Of a stretch of 64,000 nt of DNA, positions 1 through 12,858 are shown one piece after another (positions within the stretch are counted from its first letter, which is position 1; the number at the start of each line of letters is the position of its first letter). The stretch covers positions 5,270,001-5,334,000 of the forward strand of contig CM074187.1 in the NCBI GenBank assembly GCA_037179385.1, given 5' to 3'. Origin of the DNA: Holothuria scabra. Lineage: Eukaryota > Echinodermata > Holothuroidea > Aspidochirotida > Holothuriidae. The notes under the pieces are model-generated. The model was not told where the DNA came from. It ran no database searches and worked only from the letters and a program-made list of their open reading frames with translations. Made by a program: the position numbers and the translations under genes.

Positions 1-554
1 ATATATGAGCGAGCACTACCGAATCAGATACTACAAATTGCTCTGCGCGACGGCGAAGCACGCCGAAAATGTTGCATTTTGAAAGAAATGCCGGTAATTA
101 CAAATATGAAGCTTTTAAATTCGGAATTTCATGAAAGAAGATTTGGGGAAAACCACGCTGTATAGTTGGCTGGTGTCACAAATGGCAAATTTCGGAATTT
201 TTCACTTTTTAGAGCAAGGGGGTTAATCACTCCCTGCCCCCCTGTAGAAACATTTTGTGGTATTTCGAAGGCATGCGTTTATAGACGATACGGTGTAATT
301 ATCTCAGGCATTCAGACCTACTGTACCTTGTGCGATTGTCGTTCGTTACTTCGAAGGTTCGTTATGACATGCACAATATCTGTTTTTTCTCAAAGGGCTC
401 GACTGCATTGATTATTCGACTCGAACTGCCACACTAGTATCAACATAGTGTGAAAATTTATGCCCCCCTCCTCCTCCGGAAACAAACGCCGAGTTTTAAA
501 GGACGGTCGACTCTCAACCGAAACTATACAGTTTTTTGTATAGTCGATAGAAAT

Positions 555-757
555 TCTCAGTTGGCACAGCTCTTTGATTGACAGCAAGAGAAAAACTCTA
601 GAGTAATGTAGGTCACTTAAACAGCATGTATTCTTCTGAGAGCGTTCCGATCACTCATCGGGTATTGTGCAGCTCATCCTGAAGCAATTAACTGAGATTG
701 TGTCTAAATGAGGTTGAGTTTTAGACGATCGTGCGAGGGGCTAAAGTAAGTTAGTCA
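555..757 (-). mobile_element. Diverged partial copy of family 1 TTAA MITE
   Basis: Aligns with the inverted copy through TTGGCACAGCTCTTTGATTG, ACTGAGATTGTGTCTA and GGGGCTAAAGTAAG. The outer left terminus is not recognisable, so this is a fragment. Confidence 0.55.
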
Positions 758-1724
758 GAAGCGTAACCACGGGTGGTTTTGGTGGTTAGAACGCCCCCAT
801 GATCTAACCTTGCAATGCAAAAAACACCTGAAATAGCGGGGTTTTTTCTCTCTATTTTTTTACTTTTCCCCCGTGTCGTGCTCCAACTCCCCCCCCCCCC
901 CCACCCATGACACCAAAACCCTTCCCATGACACAATCTTGGCTACGCGCATGAAGTTGATTATTAGAATTTGAGAAATGTTTGGTTAGAGGAATAGCCTT
1001 TCAAGTATTTTTCACTTAATACGACACTATGACAACAGTAGTGTATTGTATAGTTCAGTACCAACTATTGTGCGATTCGAAGTTGTGCAAGCGTGACTGT
1101 GCACTATGAAAGTCACCTGAGCACTAAATATGAGGGTTCCAACATATACTGCCTTCATTACGCGGTCTCCCATCCATGGATACAGGATATATAAATATAT
1201 ACATACACATAAAGCTATGATTACAACTTACTTAAAGGGCCCCTGTGGACTGAGGTTGTGGAATATATCCACGGTACTCCCAGCCTGTCGTAACTTGAGG
1301 CGAAGGACTTGCACCGTACTTGAACTGTATTTAAAACCGAACATGAAGTTAATTAAACCATATCTGAAACCGACGTATTTAAACTTCGTTAGCCTACCCT
1401 TTAAGCTACCTAGCTATATGAATCTATATGACACATTCGTGTTGGCCCGTGTGTCGCTAAACGCTATCTAATTTGTTGGTTTTATAAAGTACAGGAAATT
1501 GTTAACTCTTTCGTACTATATGGTCAGATGACGTGTATGATTCTAAAACGGTAAGATATGGAATCGATACCCGGTTGTTCTTTTTTGTTATTGTGTGAAA
1601 AGTTCATGATAGCTTGCAGACGCAACATTGTGGACTATTTCATGATCATCCTCAATACTGAGTCCAGGGTATAGACGAATCCGATTAGGCTAGCGCTTGC
1701 AGTTAAGTGACTGTAGGTCGCGAT

Positions 1725-1935
1725 TAGTGAGGTCCATCAGCCTCAAATCGTCTTCATTTACTGTGTACATGAATTTCAAACCCTAATATTCAGTGAAATT
1801 GGGGGAATCAGTATATAATTTAGTGCACAACCATCCATGATATACGTAAGCGAGGGAATTGAAAGATTGGAAGATGACGGACCCCAGTTGGCGACTAAAA
1901 TCTGACCATCACTTGCTGTCCGGATTTGTCTGTGG
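1725..1935 (-). repeat. Repeat shared with the 5' part of the 16-18 kb LINE
   Basis: About 200 bp align in the same orientation with 18067-18290: GAGGTCCATCAGCC, then ACAACCATCCATG, GACGGACCCCAG, and CTAAAATCTGACCATCAC. The RT is absent here. It is probably a truncated LINE copy but could be an unrelated repeat next to the LINE. Confidence 0.55.
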
Positions 1936-2762
1936 AACGCGGAAAGCCTGGGCTTATTAATTCACCTCAGTGCGCTTCCTTTCACTTTTTGTACCGAAGG
2001 CAAAAGATGAAACCGTACCGTAGCCCAAATTGTACGATTTGAGCAGACTGTGCATTCTGGTTACATATAATGACCAATCCAATGCAACTCAGGATCATAT
2101 TGAGGGTTTTTTTTATGACCGAAGGTTTCCGTTTGCACAAGCAGTGTCTTAAGACAGTTTTAAAAGATACGAATAACTTAGTAGAAATTTGTTGGGGGAT
2201 GAGGAGGAAAACGAACTGTACGTTTCGTAAAACCCAGTTTTGCTAACCTTCTAAATGAGGCCTAAAATGAAATTATTCGTTTTCATAACCGCACGCTTCG
2301 ATCTCAAACTCATGGACTAAGGCATATTGTCGGTAACTTATCTTAGGCCTATGCCAATGACACATTTTAAAGGATTTCCTGATTGAAATATATAGTACGG
2401 TACTACCTTACGCCGACGTCGACTATATGCAATATTGTGAGATCGATCAACCTATTGAAAAGCTCGGGGAGTATGTCCTTACCTGTTGTTAAATGTCTTG
2501 GCCCTGGTGCCATTTTGGTTCTTTCTGTTCTAAGAGCACAAAGGGTTTTGAGAATACCCTATCAAGCTTATGGTCTTAACGTTGTTGAATCACTATACGA
2601 CAGCTTGAACAGAACTGTACAATTGTTGTGTAAGTCGTCGGGGAAGGTCTCATACAGCTGTGCGGACTGGAAAATTCGTGTGCACTGTAATTTACACAAA
2701 AGAAAAAGCTGGCCGGAACGACGGTGAACAATGTACAGTGATCAGCTCTCACTGACTGAGCC

Positions 2763-3057
2763 TTAAAGGCCCTGTTCTCTCACCCCAAACAGTACAAATT
2801 CTCCTAACCAAGCCCCTCCCACAACTGTCTGAAATTCATCCTCATCCAGACACAATCTCAGGTTATTGCTTCAGGGTGAGTATAGAAAAACTCTATATAC
2901 TAATCAAAACACTCTCAGTACTGTTCATGCTTTGTGATATAAGCTTTGGCACTCTGCATTGTTTGAACTAGCTGTCAATCAAAGAGCTGAGCCAATTGAG
3001 AATTTCGGTACCAGGGTTCCAAAACTGTAGTTTGGGGTGAGAGGTTTGGCCCTTTAA
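2763..3057 (+). mobile_element. TTAA-flanked MITE, family 1 (complete)
   Basis: Flanked by TTAA at both ends. The left terminus is AGGCCCTGTTCTCTCACCCC and the inverted right terminus is AGGGCCAAACCTCTCACCCC, an imperfect inverted repeat. The interior is non-coding. Near-full copies lie at 9072-9372 (inverted) and 20588-20889. Confidence 0.82.
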
Positions 3058-4338
3058 TTATCGATAATAAAAATGACCTTTACACAGTTGAACCATGGGA
3101 TTATAACAGCCAGTGTGTTAATTTTGCCCAGTCATCCTAAGTTTCACGCGTTATTGAAAAAGACCATCGAGGCTTTGATCTTTGTGGATGAATGGTAGGC
3201 CTAAAAATATTCGTTTTCTTTCGTTTTGATTTGGGTAACGAGTATTTAAAACGACAATTTTACTTACGGATAATATGAATGCACAAAAGTAGGTTGCACA
3301 GAAACGAGAAAGTAAACTGGTCCTAAAACTATTTGCAATTTTGAGAAATGGAAGTTGAAGGTGAACTTATCATAGGATGTCAGAGACCTATTTTTAAAAG
3401 GAAATATTGCGTTTAAAATGCTCCGACATAGCATTAAAAGTAAATAGCTCTAGCCATCATCAAAACATTCGGTCTCAACAATATTTACCCCAGCAATAGC
3501 TTTATTTTCTCAAAATATTATGCTCAAGAAAAGTTATAAGTTGCATCTATTTAAATGTTAAAATTTTGGGTGAACAAAGTATTCACGAGCAACAAACACC
3601 TGAATTTCTATCTGAGGGAAACTTATTTCTTGAAAAGAAGGCTATTATATATTGCCTTATTTTTTATTTATCACTCTTTGTCAATAAAAATTGGTTTTTA
3701 AAAGATGGTTTTTACTTGTAAAACAAAGGCAAATTTTCCATTTAATTTTAAAATATTCTCTTTCCCTTGCTGTAAGAAGAGTTTGGTGTATGGTAGTGCC
3801 GATGTGTGTATGTGTGTGCGTGTGTGTGTGTGAGTCACAGTATGTCAGTGCATATGCAGTCACTATACTGTGTGAAAATGGGACACGTTGCCGTAAAAAA
3901 GATAAACATACAAAAATCCAGTGCCGCACGGATGATTACTCTGCGGTACTCAGTGTTGAGTGATCGCCGGCCTGAGGGAGAGAGTCTAAGGGGAGGGTGT
4001 TTTACCTTCGTCTCAGTTGAAATTTTTGGCCTTTAAAGGGATCTTTTTATAAGGAGGGGATGGGTCCCTTCCCTTGAACAATTTTTTTTAAAAATAAAGT
4101 GTCTTTACATGCGATCTGGTGCTACGTATGCCATTTTGAAGTAACATTTGTTAAAAACTTTTCATATTTTAGGAACTCCGAATAAAAGTGTATCATTGAT
4201 TGCCTACCGGAAATAAGGAAGGGGTCTAAGGGGAGGGTTGTCCCTCTTTTTGGAAATATTTAAAAAAATAGGTGTTCTACATGCAATCTGGTGCCTTGAA
4301 GTGTTGTTAAAAAAAGGCAGAGGCCGAGAAAGCCAGTA
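3058..4338. other. Unassigned AT-rich stretch
   Basis: No gene. 4050-4140 and 4212-4310 look like a diverged duplication (CTAAGGGGAGGGT, then ACATGCRATCTGGTGC). The TG run at 3806 is the only other feature. Confidence 0.5.
3806..3832 (+). repeat. TG microsatellite
   Basis: An imperfect TG/TGTATG run. Other low-complexity tracts are poly-C at about 889-902, 5197-5208, 7356-7366 and 15852-15861, and poly-G at about 54344-54353. Confidence 0.85.
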
Positions 4339-4511
4339 TTTTTTTGGTTGTGGCTCACTGGTTTGTTTCCCTATACTCCATTGCTTATGCGGAGCATCAC
4401 AAACAACGACAGTAGGTTCCATATTTTAAAGTCTTTGGTATGAATCGACCTGGAAACCCCGGCCTTCCGCGTGAGAGGCGAATGCTCCACCGCTACACCA
4501 AACACGCGGTC
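4339..4511 (-). mobile_element. tRNA-derived SINE, copy 1
   Basis: Read on the minus strand, the head has an A-box-like TGGTGTAGCGGTGGAGCA (from 4500 down) and a B-box-like GGTTTCCAGGTCGATTC about 40 bp on, like a degenerate tRNA promoter. A tail follows that is shared with the copies at 22.2 and 30.2 kb (TCATACCAAAGACTTTA and CATAAGCAATGG). It will not fold as a normal tRNA, so I call it a SINE and not a tRNA gene. Confidence 0.7.
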
Positions 4512-7500
4512 TTGAAATACCGAAAAAAAACATATTCGTCGAAGGAATAAAAAATAAGCTGACAGGAAGGAGGCGACCGCAGCCTTCCGAAAACTCCAAC
4601 TAACTAGCAGCTACTTGCGTCTATTAGCTTACGCCGCGTCCACGTTATGAGAGTCGATGCGTTCGAGAAACTCCCTAAGAGGAAATTATTTAGGCGCATC
4701 TCCAAGTGTGGAAGTCTTTGCAGCTAGTTGCAAGCAGTCGCGACCATGTTTGTTCACATGAGACTGAAATATGGTATGAAACCCCAGATCAATTAACCGA
4801 AATATAGCAAACGAATCCATGTCTCTTCGACATCGCAACTACTGAGAGTATATTCGTCACAACTTCGTGGGAATAGCTTCTTCGATCTGCAACCAGATGC
4901 CTATAGTGGATATATTGTTCTTAAAACTGTATAGTTTTTAAGATCGAATTAGTCCTCCAGGCAGTCGCTCTCCGCAACAAAATAGTGTGGGCGCAGTAGA
5001 TCCAACTGCATGGAGTGGACGGGCTTAACGATTGAGAAACTAATGCAAGATAAACACTACAGTGAAATCTCCCTTCATCAAATGCAAACTGTGGTTCTAT
5101 AACGGAAAAGAAAGGAAAGAAAGTTCAACAATCGCAAATAAGTTCACTTGTGGTTAAAAGGTCATATATGTACTAAAAACAATGTTTGGAACCTCCCCCC
5201 CCCCCCGACAAAATGTTTCTACTGAATATGACCTTTTGACGAACGGTGCAAGCAGAGCAGATCTACGATAGTGGTGTCCACCCGGGTTAGGCCCAGTCAA
5301 CATGATTAAGGGGCCTTATCTGGATGGCTCTAGATAAGGATTTTGTCCACGCAAAACAAAATGGTGTTTCCGTATATGGGACAGTATTGACGTGATACTT
5401 CAACCCCAATACACCAGTGCTTATTACACTGTTTTTATTTTCTGTTGGGTTTGGCTCCCAAACCAATTTGCATCGCTACAGACATTTGCCAGCCAGTTTG
5501 CTATAAAGACAAAGCCAAGAAAATGTACATTCGCCGATCGACTCTACGTTCTATTAAAAATGCGGTATGTATTCGCCTATTAGGGACTTGGTAAGGGGAA
5601 AGTTGGCAATGATGTATTTTTCTTATGGAAACGGAATATTAATGTAGGACGGGGCTTTGGAGAATTAAAACAAAAACAAGGCAAATTTTCATATTAATTG
5701 TGAAAACAGTTTTCTTCCAGAGAAAGCTATTGGAAATTGGTGACAAACCTCCGATTCCTATAAAGAGAGCGCCACTTGATTTCCGATTTGATTTTTCTAA
5801 CATTTTTGTGCGCGCAAAGGTTTGTTGGTATGGTGTCGCTCCTTTTTAAAAAGCCGGCTTAATGGAGAGGAGTCCTTTTTATTCTAAATCCAGCCCTGGA
5901 TAAAAGAGTCTTCTTGTGTTGAGTAGGGGATGAGTATAAAGCACAAAATAACAAGAGTCAATTGGATAATTTTAATATAGGATTCTCTTTCTAGCTCTCA
6001 AATAATTCCCTTCCTGCTCTTTAATCCATCTTCCTCTATCTTATCCAATACCTTTAGTCTTCCCGACTGATGGATTTCCCAAAATCGGCCACAGAAAGGA
6101 GTAACCGTATATTAAAAGATTGTTGAAAACAGAGTTAAAGCCAGTGGTACAAGTAGGTGATGGCGTCCAAACATCGTTTTTCCTTATCATTTTCGCAAGA
6201 GGGTATGCCTGGGCAGCTGGTGGGAGGAAGGCTGTCCCAAATTTGCGCAAGATGTGAATTTCGGAAAGGGTCTTGCATAATTTGGGCAGCCATGCATTTA
6301 AGTGTTAAAAATCTGTCATGATATTTAATTAGGCCTTACACAAGAACTCCCACAAAATTATTTCCTGGCCTTACTTCAAAGTCTAACGGCAAGACAATGC
6401 TCTGTATGTCTATGTGAGTCTGCACGAAAAAAATGTATTTAAGTGCACAAGTATCAGTTTCTTTCAAAATGCGTTTGAAGATAAAGCATTTTTAAAATGT
6501 AATTTGGACAGCCATACAGACTGGTAGACAGTTTCGCCAATACAGGGGAACTTGAGAAGAGAAGAAAAAGAGAAACAGACATAGCCCCGATTTCAATTCC
6601 GTTGTGCAACTTTTCCTCTCGAAACGACACAAGACTATTTCATAATAATGGTGCTGTTAATCAGTGTTGTAAGCGCCATGTGGAATGGTGAAGAGCGCCC
6701 CTTAAAAAAAACAATGATGCTACGATGAAAGCTGTTGAAATTAGGTAGAGCGTTACAGCCCCACCCCCCTCCCCAAAGGACCCAGAAAACCCAGAATAGG
6801 CATGGGATGGGAAGTTGGTGAGGCAGTGAGAGGCAGTGAGGGTACCGGCCTATGGAGAGGGTTATTGGAAATAATGGCTTCGTTGTGAGATCTTTTTCTT
6901 TTTGGTATTGAAAGTCAAGAACAGATGGACAAATATAGCAAAATGCAGGCTTTCTCATCATATTTCAGTTCGTTTAGTGCCAAAATTAGAAACTGTTATT
7001 CGTTTGCAGAACGAAACTGAGGATATTTCCATCACATGAATGTGATACGAAAAAGAATAAAGCACCATGTCTCATGTAAGACCTTCGAGGCGCCAAAAAC
7101 CTCATTCTCTTACGGAGTTTTTGAATTGGCACGATGAGTTCACGTTGTCTCTTCAGCACAACAGAAAATGGCAAATGGCTACCCCCCTTTGTTTTATCAA
7201 GTAAACTTCTGATCATTTTACAATTGACTCATTTTTTTAATTTGAATTGAACATTTAATTGCAAAAGTAGCCTCAAAATTACAATTGCTTAAGTTCTGCT
7301 ATCGTTCGTGTCGCCAATATTTCGTTCTGGTGGTGTACTGGAGGGCCCTGTAACCCCCCCCCCCCATGACCCCGCAGGTGCCACCTAACGCGAAGGGTAA
7401 ACCTAGGGCGAGTGGGTTCAATGGGCCGCTTTAGGGCCCCTGATGGGTCAGTCCGGGAAGGGGGGGGGGCTGGAAGCTTCTGGTTGAAGGGTATTTTTGA

Positions 7501-9071
7501 TGAGTAAATTTTGTAGACTGAGACCGGTCTAAAATCGAAGTTGAATATAGTAAAGAAAGAATTCATTTGGGAACTAAATTATCTGCATTATCACTTCATG
7601 ATCAAAAATACCAGAATTTAAAGTGATTATTTCGGCGATGGCTGTTCGGGGTTCAGTCGTGAGTAAGCTAGATAATGTAGCTACCATAAGCGGTTACAAA
7701 ACAAAGAAGTGATAAAGAGACGCTGATAAGACTGAGAAAAGATGAAGATATTATGGCACTCAAAGAAATTAAACACAGTAAATGCAACATAAGAAGCCAC
7801 TAATCACTTTGTTTGGGGTTTTAACTTCTCTAATTGCGAAATCTTCACCGGGAGGAGAAATCAGCCCATTTATTTTTGTCGCCTGAAATCTCATTTGGGG
7901 GCACATTGGGGAAGACACTTTGGGGACAACCCCATAGACCTCCTTGGCAACGCCACTCTCTACCATGGAGCTATTACGTAACTAGTTACATTGTTCTCAG
8001 ACTTAGGTTTAGATACTTAGTCTTTCGGCAAGGTTTAAAATTTCTAGCAGCCAGAGAATCTCAGACCCCCCAAATAGTACACTCCCGCAAGCCTATGCAC
8101 TTGATGGTAATTTCCCTCCTTCGGTACCGTATAGTGTTACGCTAGTGAGTGTATGGGGCAGTTTCCCTGTTGCAAAAGAAAGAATGTCTCCAAAAATTTT
8201 AAGGACAAGTATATGAAGACGATAACGACGTCGACGATGCAGCTTTAGTGCTGACATGACGATGTTTTCCAGTATATTCTGAGGATCGAAACGTAACCAA
8301 AAAGATTAAGGCAAGGGTAAACACTGGCATTCCTTGGACCAGGGAGACATTAGCACAGCTCCCTGTTGGGACTTTGGCGGCAGACCGACAACGAAAAGCA
8401 CAATTTATTAACTAAATAGCAGCCCTGAGTAAATCAGCTTCTTTCATCATGCACGTTATAGATGTTACTGGAACTACTAGAACGTCCCACGTATGGCCCT
8501 CAAACATATACAGAGTACCACCAGTGTTTTATGTTGAAACTTTTAATGGTAACTACTGATGTTTATAATGAATAGATTGATGTAGGTCCAAACCGAAATT
8601 AGTGAATAAGTGTTACAGGTGTAGCTGCCATACTCGCAACACTAACTTACTTATTTTCGAATACCTGACATTTTATGGTTCAATTTACATGAAGACATAG
8701 CTGAAGATTGATCCGCGACGGCGGGTCAGTAGTCATCGATAAATGTAATGGTTTCGAAAAACGGATTACGAGAGCAAGACCATAGAGTAGAAGATCAATT
8801 CTTTTTTTGTGAAAAGTAATAAAAAAGTTTAGCTTCTAATGAAAATATTTTGGAAAGTTTAGGTTTCTATTGAAGAATTTATCAACTAAAATAAAAACAA
8901 AACCAAAAAATTCGACGGGCGATTGTTCATTATCGGGAATGTCGTATCTTATCTTACTTATTGAAGCTCCAAACCAGTCAACGAAATTGAAAACGTCTAC
9001 ATCGGGCCTATGGGGGACAATGGGCGCCAAAGGGTGGCGATCTGTGTCAGATGTTGATGAAACGTGTTCAC
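4512..9071. other. Unassigned intergenic stretch
   Basis: Open frames are short and not protein-like. Poly-C tracts and a GC-rich patch at about 7340-7470 stand out; nothing else is recognised. Confidence 0.5.
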
Positions 9072-9372
9072 TTAAAGGGCCTCACCTCTCACCCCAAACT
9101 ACAATTTTGGTATGGGGGTACCAAATTTTTCAATTGGCTCAGCTCTTTGATTGACAGCTAATTCAAACAATGCAGAGTACCAAAGCTTATATTACACAGC
9201 ATGAAAGGTACTGAGAGTGTTTTGATTATATAAATTGAGTCTTTTTTTACTCATCTTGAAGCAATAAACTGAGATTGTATCTAGATGACCATGAATTTCA
9301 GAAAATTATGGGAAGGGCTTAAGTAAGAAGGTTAGGAGAATTGATACTCTTTGGGGTGAGAGGGCTGGGCCT
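9072..9372 (-). mobile_element. TTAA MITE, family 1, inverted copy
   Basis: Reverse complement of the 2763 and 20588 copies. It starts TTAAAGGGCCTCACCTCTCA; the far end GGTGAGAGGGCTGGGCC has lost its TTAA. The shared internal block CAGCTCTTTGATTGACAGC is clear. Confidence 0.78.
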
Positions 9373-9548
9373 CGGCGAAGGTTTATGTTTGTAGAGACTC
9401 GTGACGTGACGCCATGTGATAACCAGTGATTGTGAGAATCACATACATGGTATCTCAAGCCTGCCATAGATAGTCCAGCGGTGTCCGATGGGGCTGACGG
9501 TATACCTATACACCTTTGAGGTAGTTATAAACAAAAATCATATCCCTC

Positions 9549-10200
9549 CTAAACGCCCTTGTGCCAGTGTGCAAAGCTTAAGTTGAGATAACCTTTCACT
9601 TCCATGCTTTCACTATAAGATAAGTTACCGGTACCAATTCCAGGAATCAAATTGGTTGCCCTTCGCTGAACCGCTTCAATTAAATCAGTTTCCCTTTGAA
9701 AAAATAAACTGTATAAGCCTTCAGCTTGGACGACTTTTAAAAAGTCGTCCAAGCTGGATGGTCATACTCAAGAACAAGTCTCACCATTGCTTTATAGAGT
9801 AATAACAGGGTTCCTGAATCAAAAGTCTAAAGTTCTTCCTAATTACTCTCAAAATACTGTTAGCTTTATTGACCACCGTTGAAACATGCTCCTTAAAATA
9901 TAAGTCCTTGTCAATAATAACGCATTAGTCCTTTTCCTGAGTTTACGCCCAGATAATTTACTTGACACTTATCTGGGTTAAAACGTAGTTGCCAGTTTCA
10001 GTTACGGATCAGTTGTACAAACAATTTATGTTTTGTTGAAGGATTTCGCAGTCTTGAATTGATGTGATTCTCCTATAGAGCTTGGTATCATCATCAAATA
10101 TTTTCACACCACAATTGGATATAGGCATACACTCGGGCAATCGCAAATTATATTGACTGGGCGACTTATTACAACAAAAACGCAAATCGGTACGCATATC
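9549..10200 (-). pseudogene. Decayed CR1-like LINE fragment
   Basis: Minus-strand scraps match the LINE polyprotein in the right order: KIFDDDTKLYRRITSIQDCEIL at about 10100 (motif C with the first Ala of FADD replaced), then LYKAMVRLVLEYDHPAW near 9800, then LIEAVQRRATNLIPGI and LSYSESMEVKGYLNL near 9680-9560. Frames change between pieces. A 35-bp perfect palindrome at 9722-9756 interrupts the coding remnant. Confidence 0.75.
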
Positions 10201-11996
10201 TTTTCTTCGCGTTCCAAATATTGGGGGTATTTGGTATGGTGTCAGTACACCAGAGGGATCGTTTCATGTGCCTGGCATCAGTTTTAGACTCTTTGAAAAA
10301 TTGCAGGATCCACTACTGAAAACCCCATACGAGAAGAACTTTCTTACAGTAATGGTACAACGGGTTTTTTCCTCAGTCAAACAATTTCAATTCAATTTAT
10401 ATGTACATAGTTCAACAAACTTTATACATATATACATATGATAGACACTAGTAAAAGCCACAACCACCACAACACTTCGATAATTACCGTACCCATTATT
10501 AGCCCGAGGGACGAACGACCTTTATGAGCCCGAGGGGCGGACGATTTGTTTCGTCCAGCTCATCGCTACAAAAAAATCATCTGAGGGGCGGCAGCGTAAA
10601 GAGGGCTACAGCCAGAGAGGCGCTCTGCCGGGTACCTCATTATATACTTTTATTTTAAAAACAACCAAAAATCGGATGTTCATTCTTCTTTAAAAAAAAA
10701 GTTTAATGTAGTTTACTTTTTCCCTGGTCAAATATCGTGCCGCTACTCTTACGAGTTTCTCCATTAATTCGTTTTGAAATTTTTCAAAACAAATACTGAA
10801 CCTACTCCATGGCATCTAAGCAAGGGATACAAGGTACCTATTTAGGTCTGGGACTTTCCCTGATATCCAGGTCTGCACAAAAGGTACTTTATTAACTCCG
10901 CATGGAGCTTGTGCTGTAATACATGTGGAACTTCGTACAAGACACAAAACCGATGGATGGCTGTTACCCAAATGTTGATTGCACACAGCACACATAGGCT
11001 AATTTGATTTAAGACGCTCGCTCGCCTGCGCCGCGTGCGTTGCATAGTTAAGCCAACGCCATGTTGTTATTATTAAAAAAATATGCACGGCATGTCCACG
11101 CTCTGAAGAAGTGCTCAGTCTGAAATGCACAAAGCTGATTTTACTAGTGTATGATAATTGAGTACCAGATGCAGAGAGTCGAGTCACCCATAATAGTGTG
11201 GCCGACGTGCGGAACATCCGACTGTTCACTTCGCGATCCGTAGGAGCATCTGGGTCTGTCAGCACACTCAGGCTTTTTAGCAAAACATTGACACTTAGTC
11301 CTAAAAAGTCGTAAGTAACGTTTGACGAGTAGTATTGTTGTTAGCGTTGTAGGGACATGTGGCTTATCATTTGTGACTGATGTAGGCATAGGCTAACGTA
11401 GCTAGCTACGTTAGTTATTGCGGGGAGCTGCCACTCGTAAGAGTGGCAGTTCCCAGGTAATAGTGCAACTTGCCTAACGTTAGGCCTAACTTAATGTTTG
11501 TTAAGCCTAACTAGGCCTGAGGCTAGGGCCTATAGCTTTATTACTGGGCTAAGGTGATCTTGTCACTACCACTAGGGACTAGGGAGGGCATATCAGTTAG
11601 GTGGAGTTAACGACAGTTTCCAACTTCTTGGTTCAAGCCAAGCCTTCTTATGATATTACTATACTAGCGTAGTAATCAGTATGGGCTGTCAGTTTGTGAT
11701 TAGAGAACTAAGTTAGGCCACAGGCGCTCGGTACTAGTATAGGCTGGCCAACACTATACATATATAAAACACGGAAAGGTAGGAATCTCTTCTGGCTTCG
11801 ACCAAATTTCCAAGCTTTAGCGGTCCAGTTTATCACAATAACCAACTGTTTACCTGAAAAAAGTTTACAACGGTGTCTCTCCAGTTCGTAGGTAAGTACT
11901 GATTGATGTTATAGGCTTTTACTTGCTGGACTTAAAGATTTTTCAGCAATTTTCTTCCTCAGGGGCACTTTCGTTCTAGTTCTTCTGAGAAATGCA
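10201..11996. other. Unassigned stretch with short palindromes
   Basis: AGCCCGAGGGACGAACGACC and AGCCCGAGGGGCGGACGA form a two-unit tandem near 10500-10545. 11390-11560 is rich in self-complementary TAACGTTA and TAGGCCTA words. No gene is seen. Confidence 0.5.
11423..11454 (+). other. 14-bp hairpin with GTAA loop
   Basis: GGGAGCTGCCACTC pairs with GAGTGGCAGTTCCC (one G-T wobble) around GTAA, a GNRA-type tetraloop if transcribed on the plus strand. It sits just after the 22-bp perfect palindrome CTAACGTAGCT/AGCTACGTTAG at 11393-11414. No associated RNA gene is recognised. Confidence 0.6.
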
Positions 11997-12289
11997 GAGG
12001 TTTTTTGTTTAAGACAACTTAAAGTTTGTTGTGTTTCTTCAGGAGAAGATGATGGAAGGTTCTCGAGAGATCTGAAGGGGTAAATGTAGTATGAGGTGAG
12101 AAATCATGAACAGTTTTGTGCGAAGCACTGTGTTGGTGTTAGGCGGTGTGTCTTACCTTTTCCTTTTTATATACTGTATATACTATATAATATATATAAC
12201 ACTACCCCATCAGATTTCTTGAGCACCTTCCCATCATCTTCTCCTGAAGAAACACAACAAACTTTAAGTTGTCTTAAACAAAAAACCTC
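11997..12289. repeat. Inverted repeat, ~86-bp arms
   Basis: 11997-12082 (from GAGGTTTTTTGTTTAAGACA) pairs with 12203-12289 (ending GTCTTAAACAAAAAACCTC) with few mismatches, spacer about 120 bp including an AT-rich TATATA tract. The right part of arm one recurs downstream at 12721. Confidence 0.85.
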
Positions 12290-12720
12290 GCATCAAATGC
12301 AAAAAATCTTCTCCTCTGATTCAATGCTAATGACGGGCTAGATCACTCTTCTCCAATTCATTACGTCACATTACATAATGGGAATTGCCCTGTACGAATC
12401 CGGTTTTCCCATTGGATAGTTCGAACTGCTTTCAAATCTGTCAATGACCAGACTGTAATTTTTTTCTCCACGGGGAACCTGAACAAGAAATGGAAAATAC
12501 AGGATCAGATAAAACCAAGAATACCAAAACATGTGTGCCCTGCCGCAAGTACATGCTGCAACAGTACAGGTATGTACTGTACCGTAGGATTCCCCCTGCT
12601 GTGCTACGAAAAAAAAACATGCATGCGGCATACGTGCGGTCTTCACGTACAGCATGCATACAATAGGCGTTCTCAGCATTTACATACACTGGCTCAACGA
12701 TGGGAGAACTGGATTCGTAC

Positions 12721-12858
12721 AGTTTGCTGTGTTTCTTCAGAAGATGATGGGAAGGTTCTCAAGAGATCTGAAGGGGTAAATGTAGTATGAGGTGAGAAAT
12801 CATGAACAGTTTTGTGCGAAGCACTGTGTTGGTGTTAGACGGTGTGTCTTACCTTTTC
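12721..12858 (+). repeat. Direct repeat of 12023-12162
   Basis: About 138 bp nearly identical to 12023-12162, from GTTTGCTGTGTTTCTTCAG to GTGTGTCTTACCTTTTC. A short deletion removes GGAG after CTTCA. With the inverted copy at 12203-12289 this makes three copies of one sequence within 900 bp. Confidence 0.82.

Noticed and set aside
4440..4511. Functional tRNA gene
   Set aside because: The A- and B-box pieces are present but acceptor and anticodon stems do not pair properly, and related copies carry the same downstream tail, so it is a SINE.
12096..12790. Open frames of 80-100 codons on both strands
   Set aside because: They lie in repeated or low-complexity DNA, overlap on both strands and resemble no protein I know.
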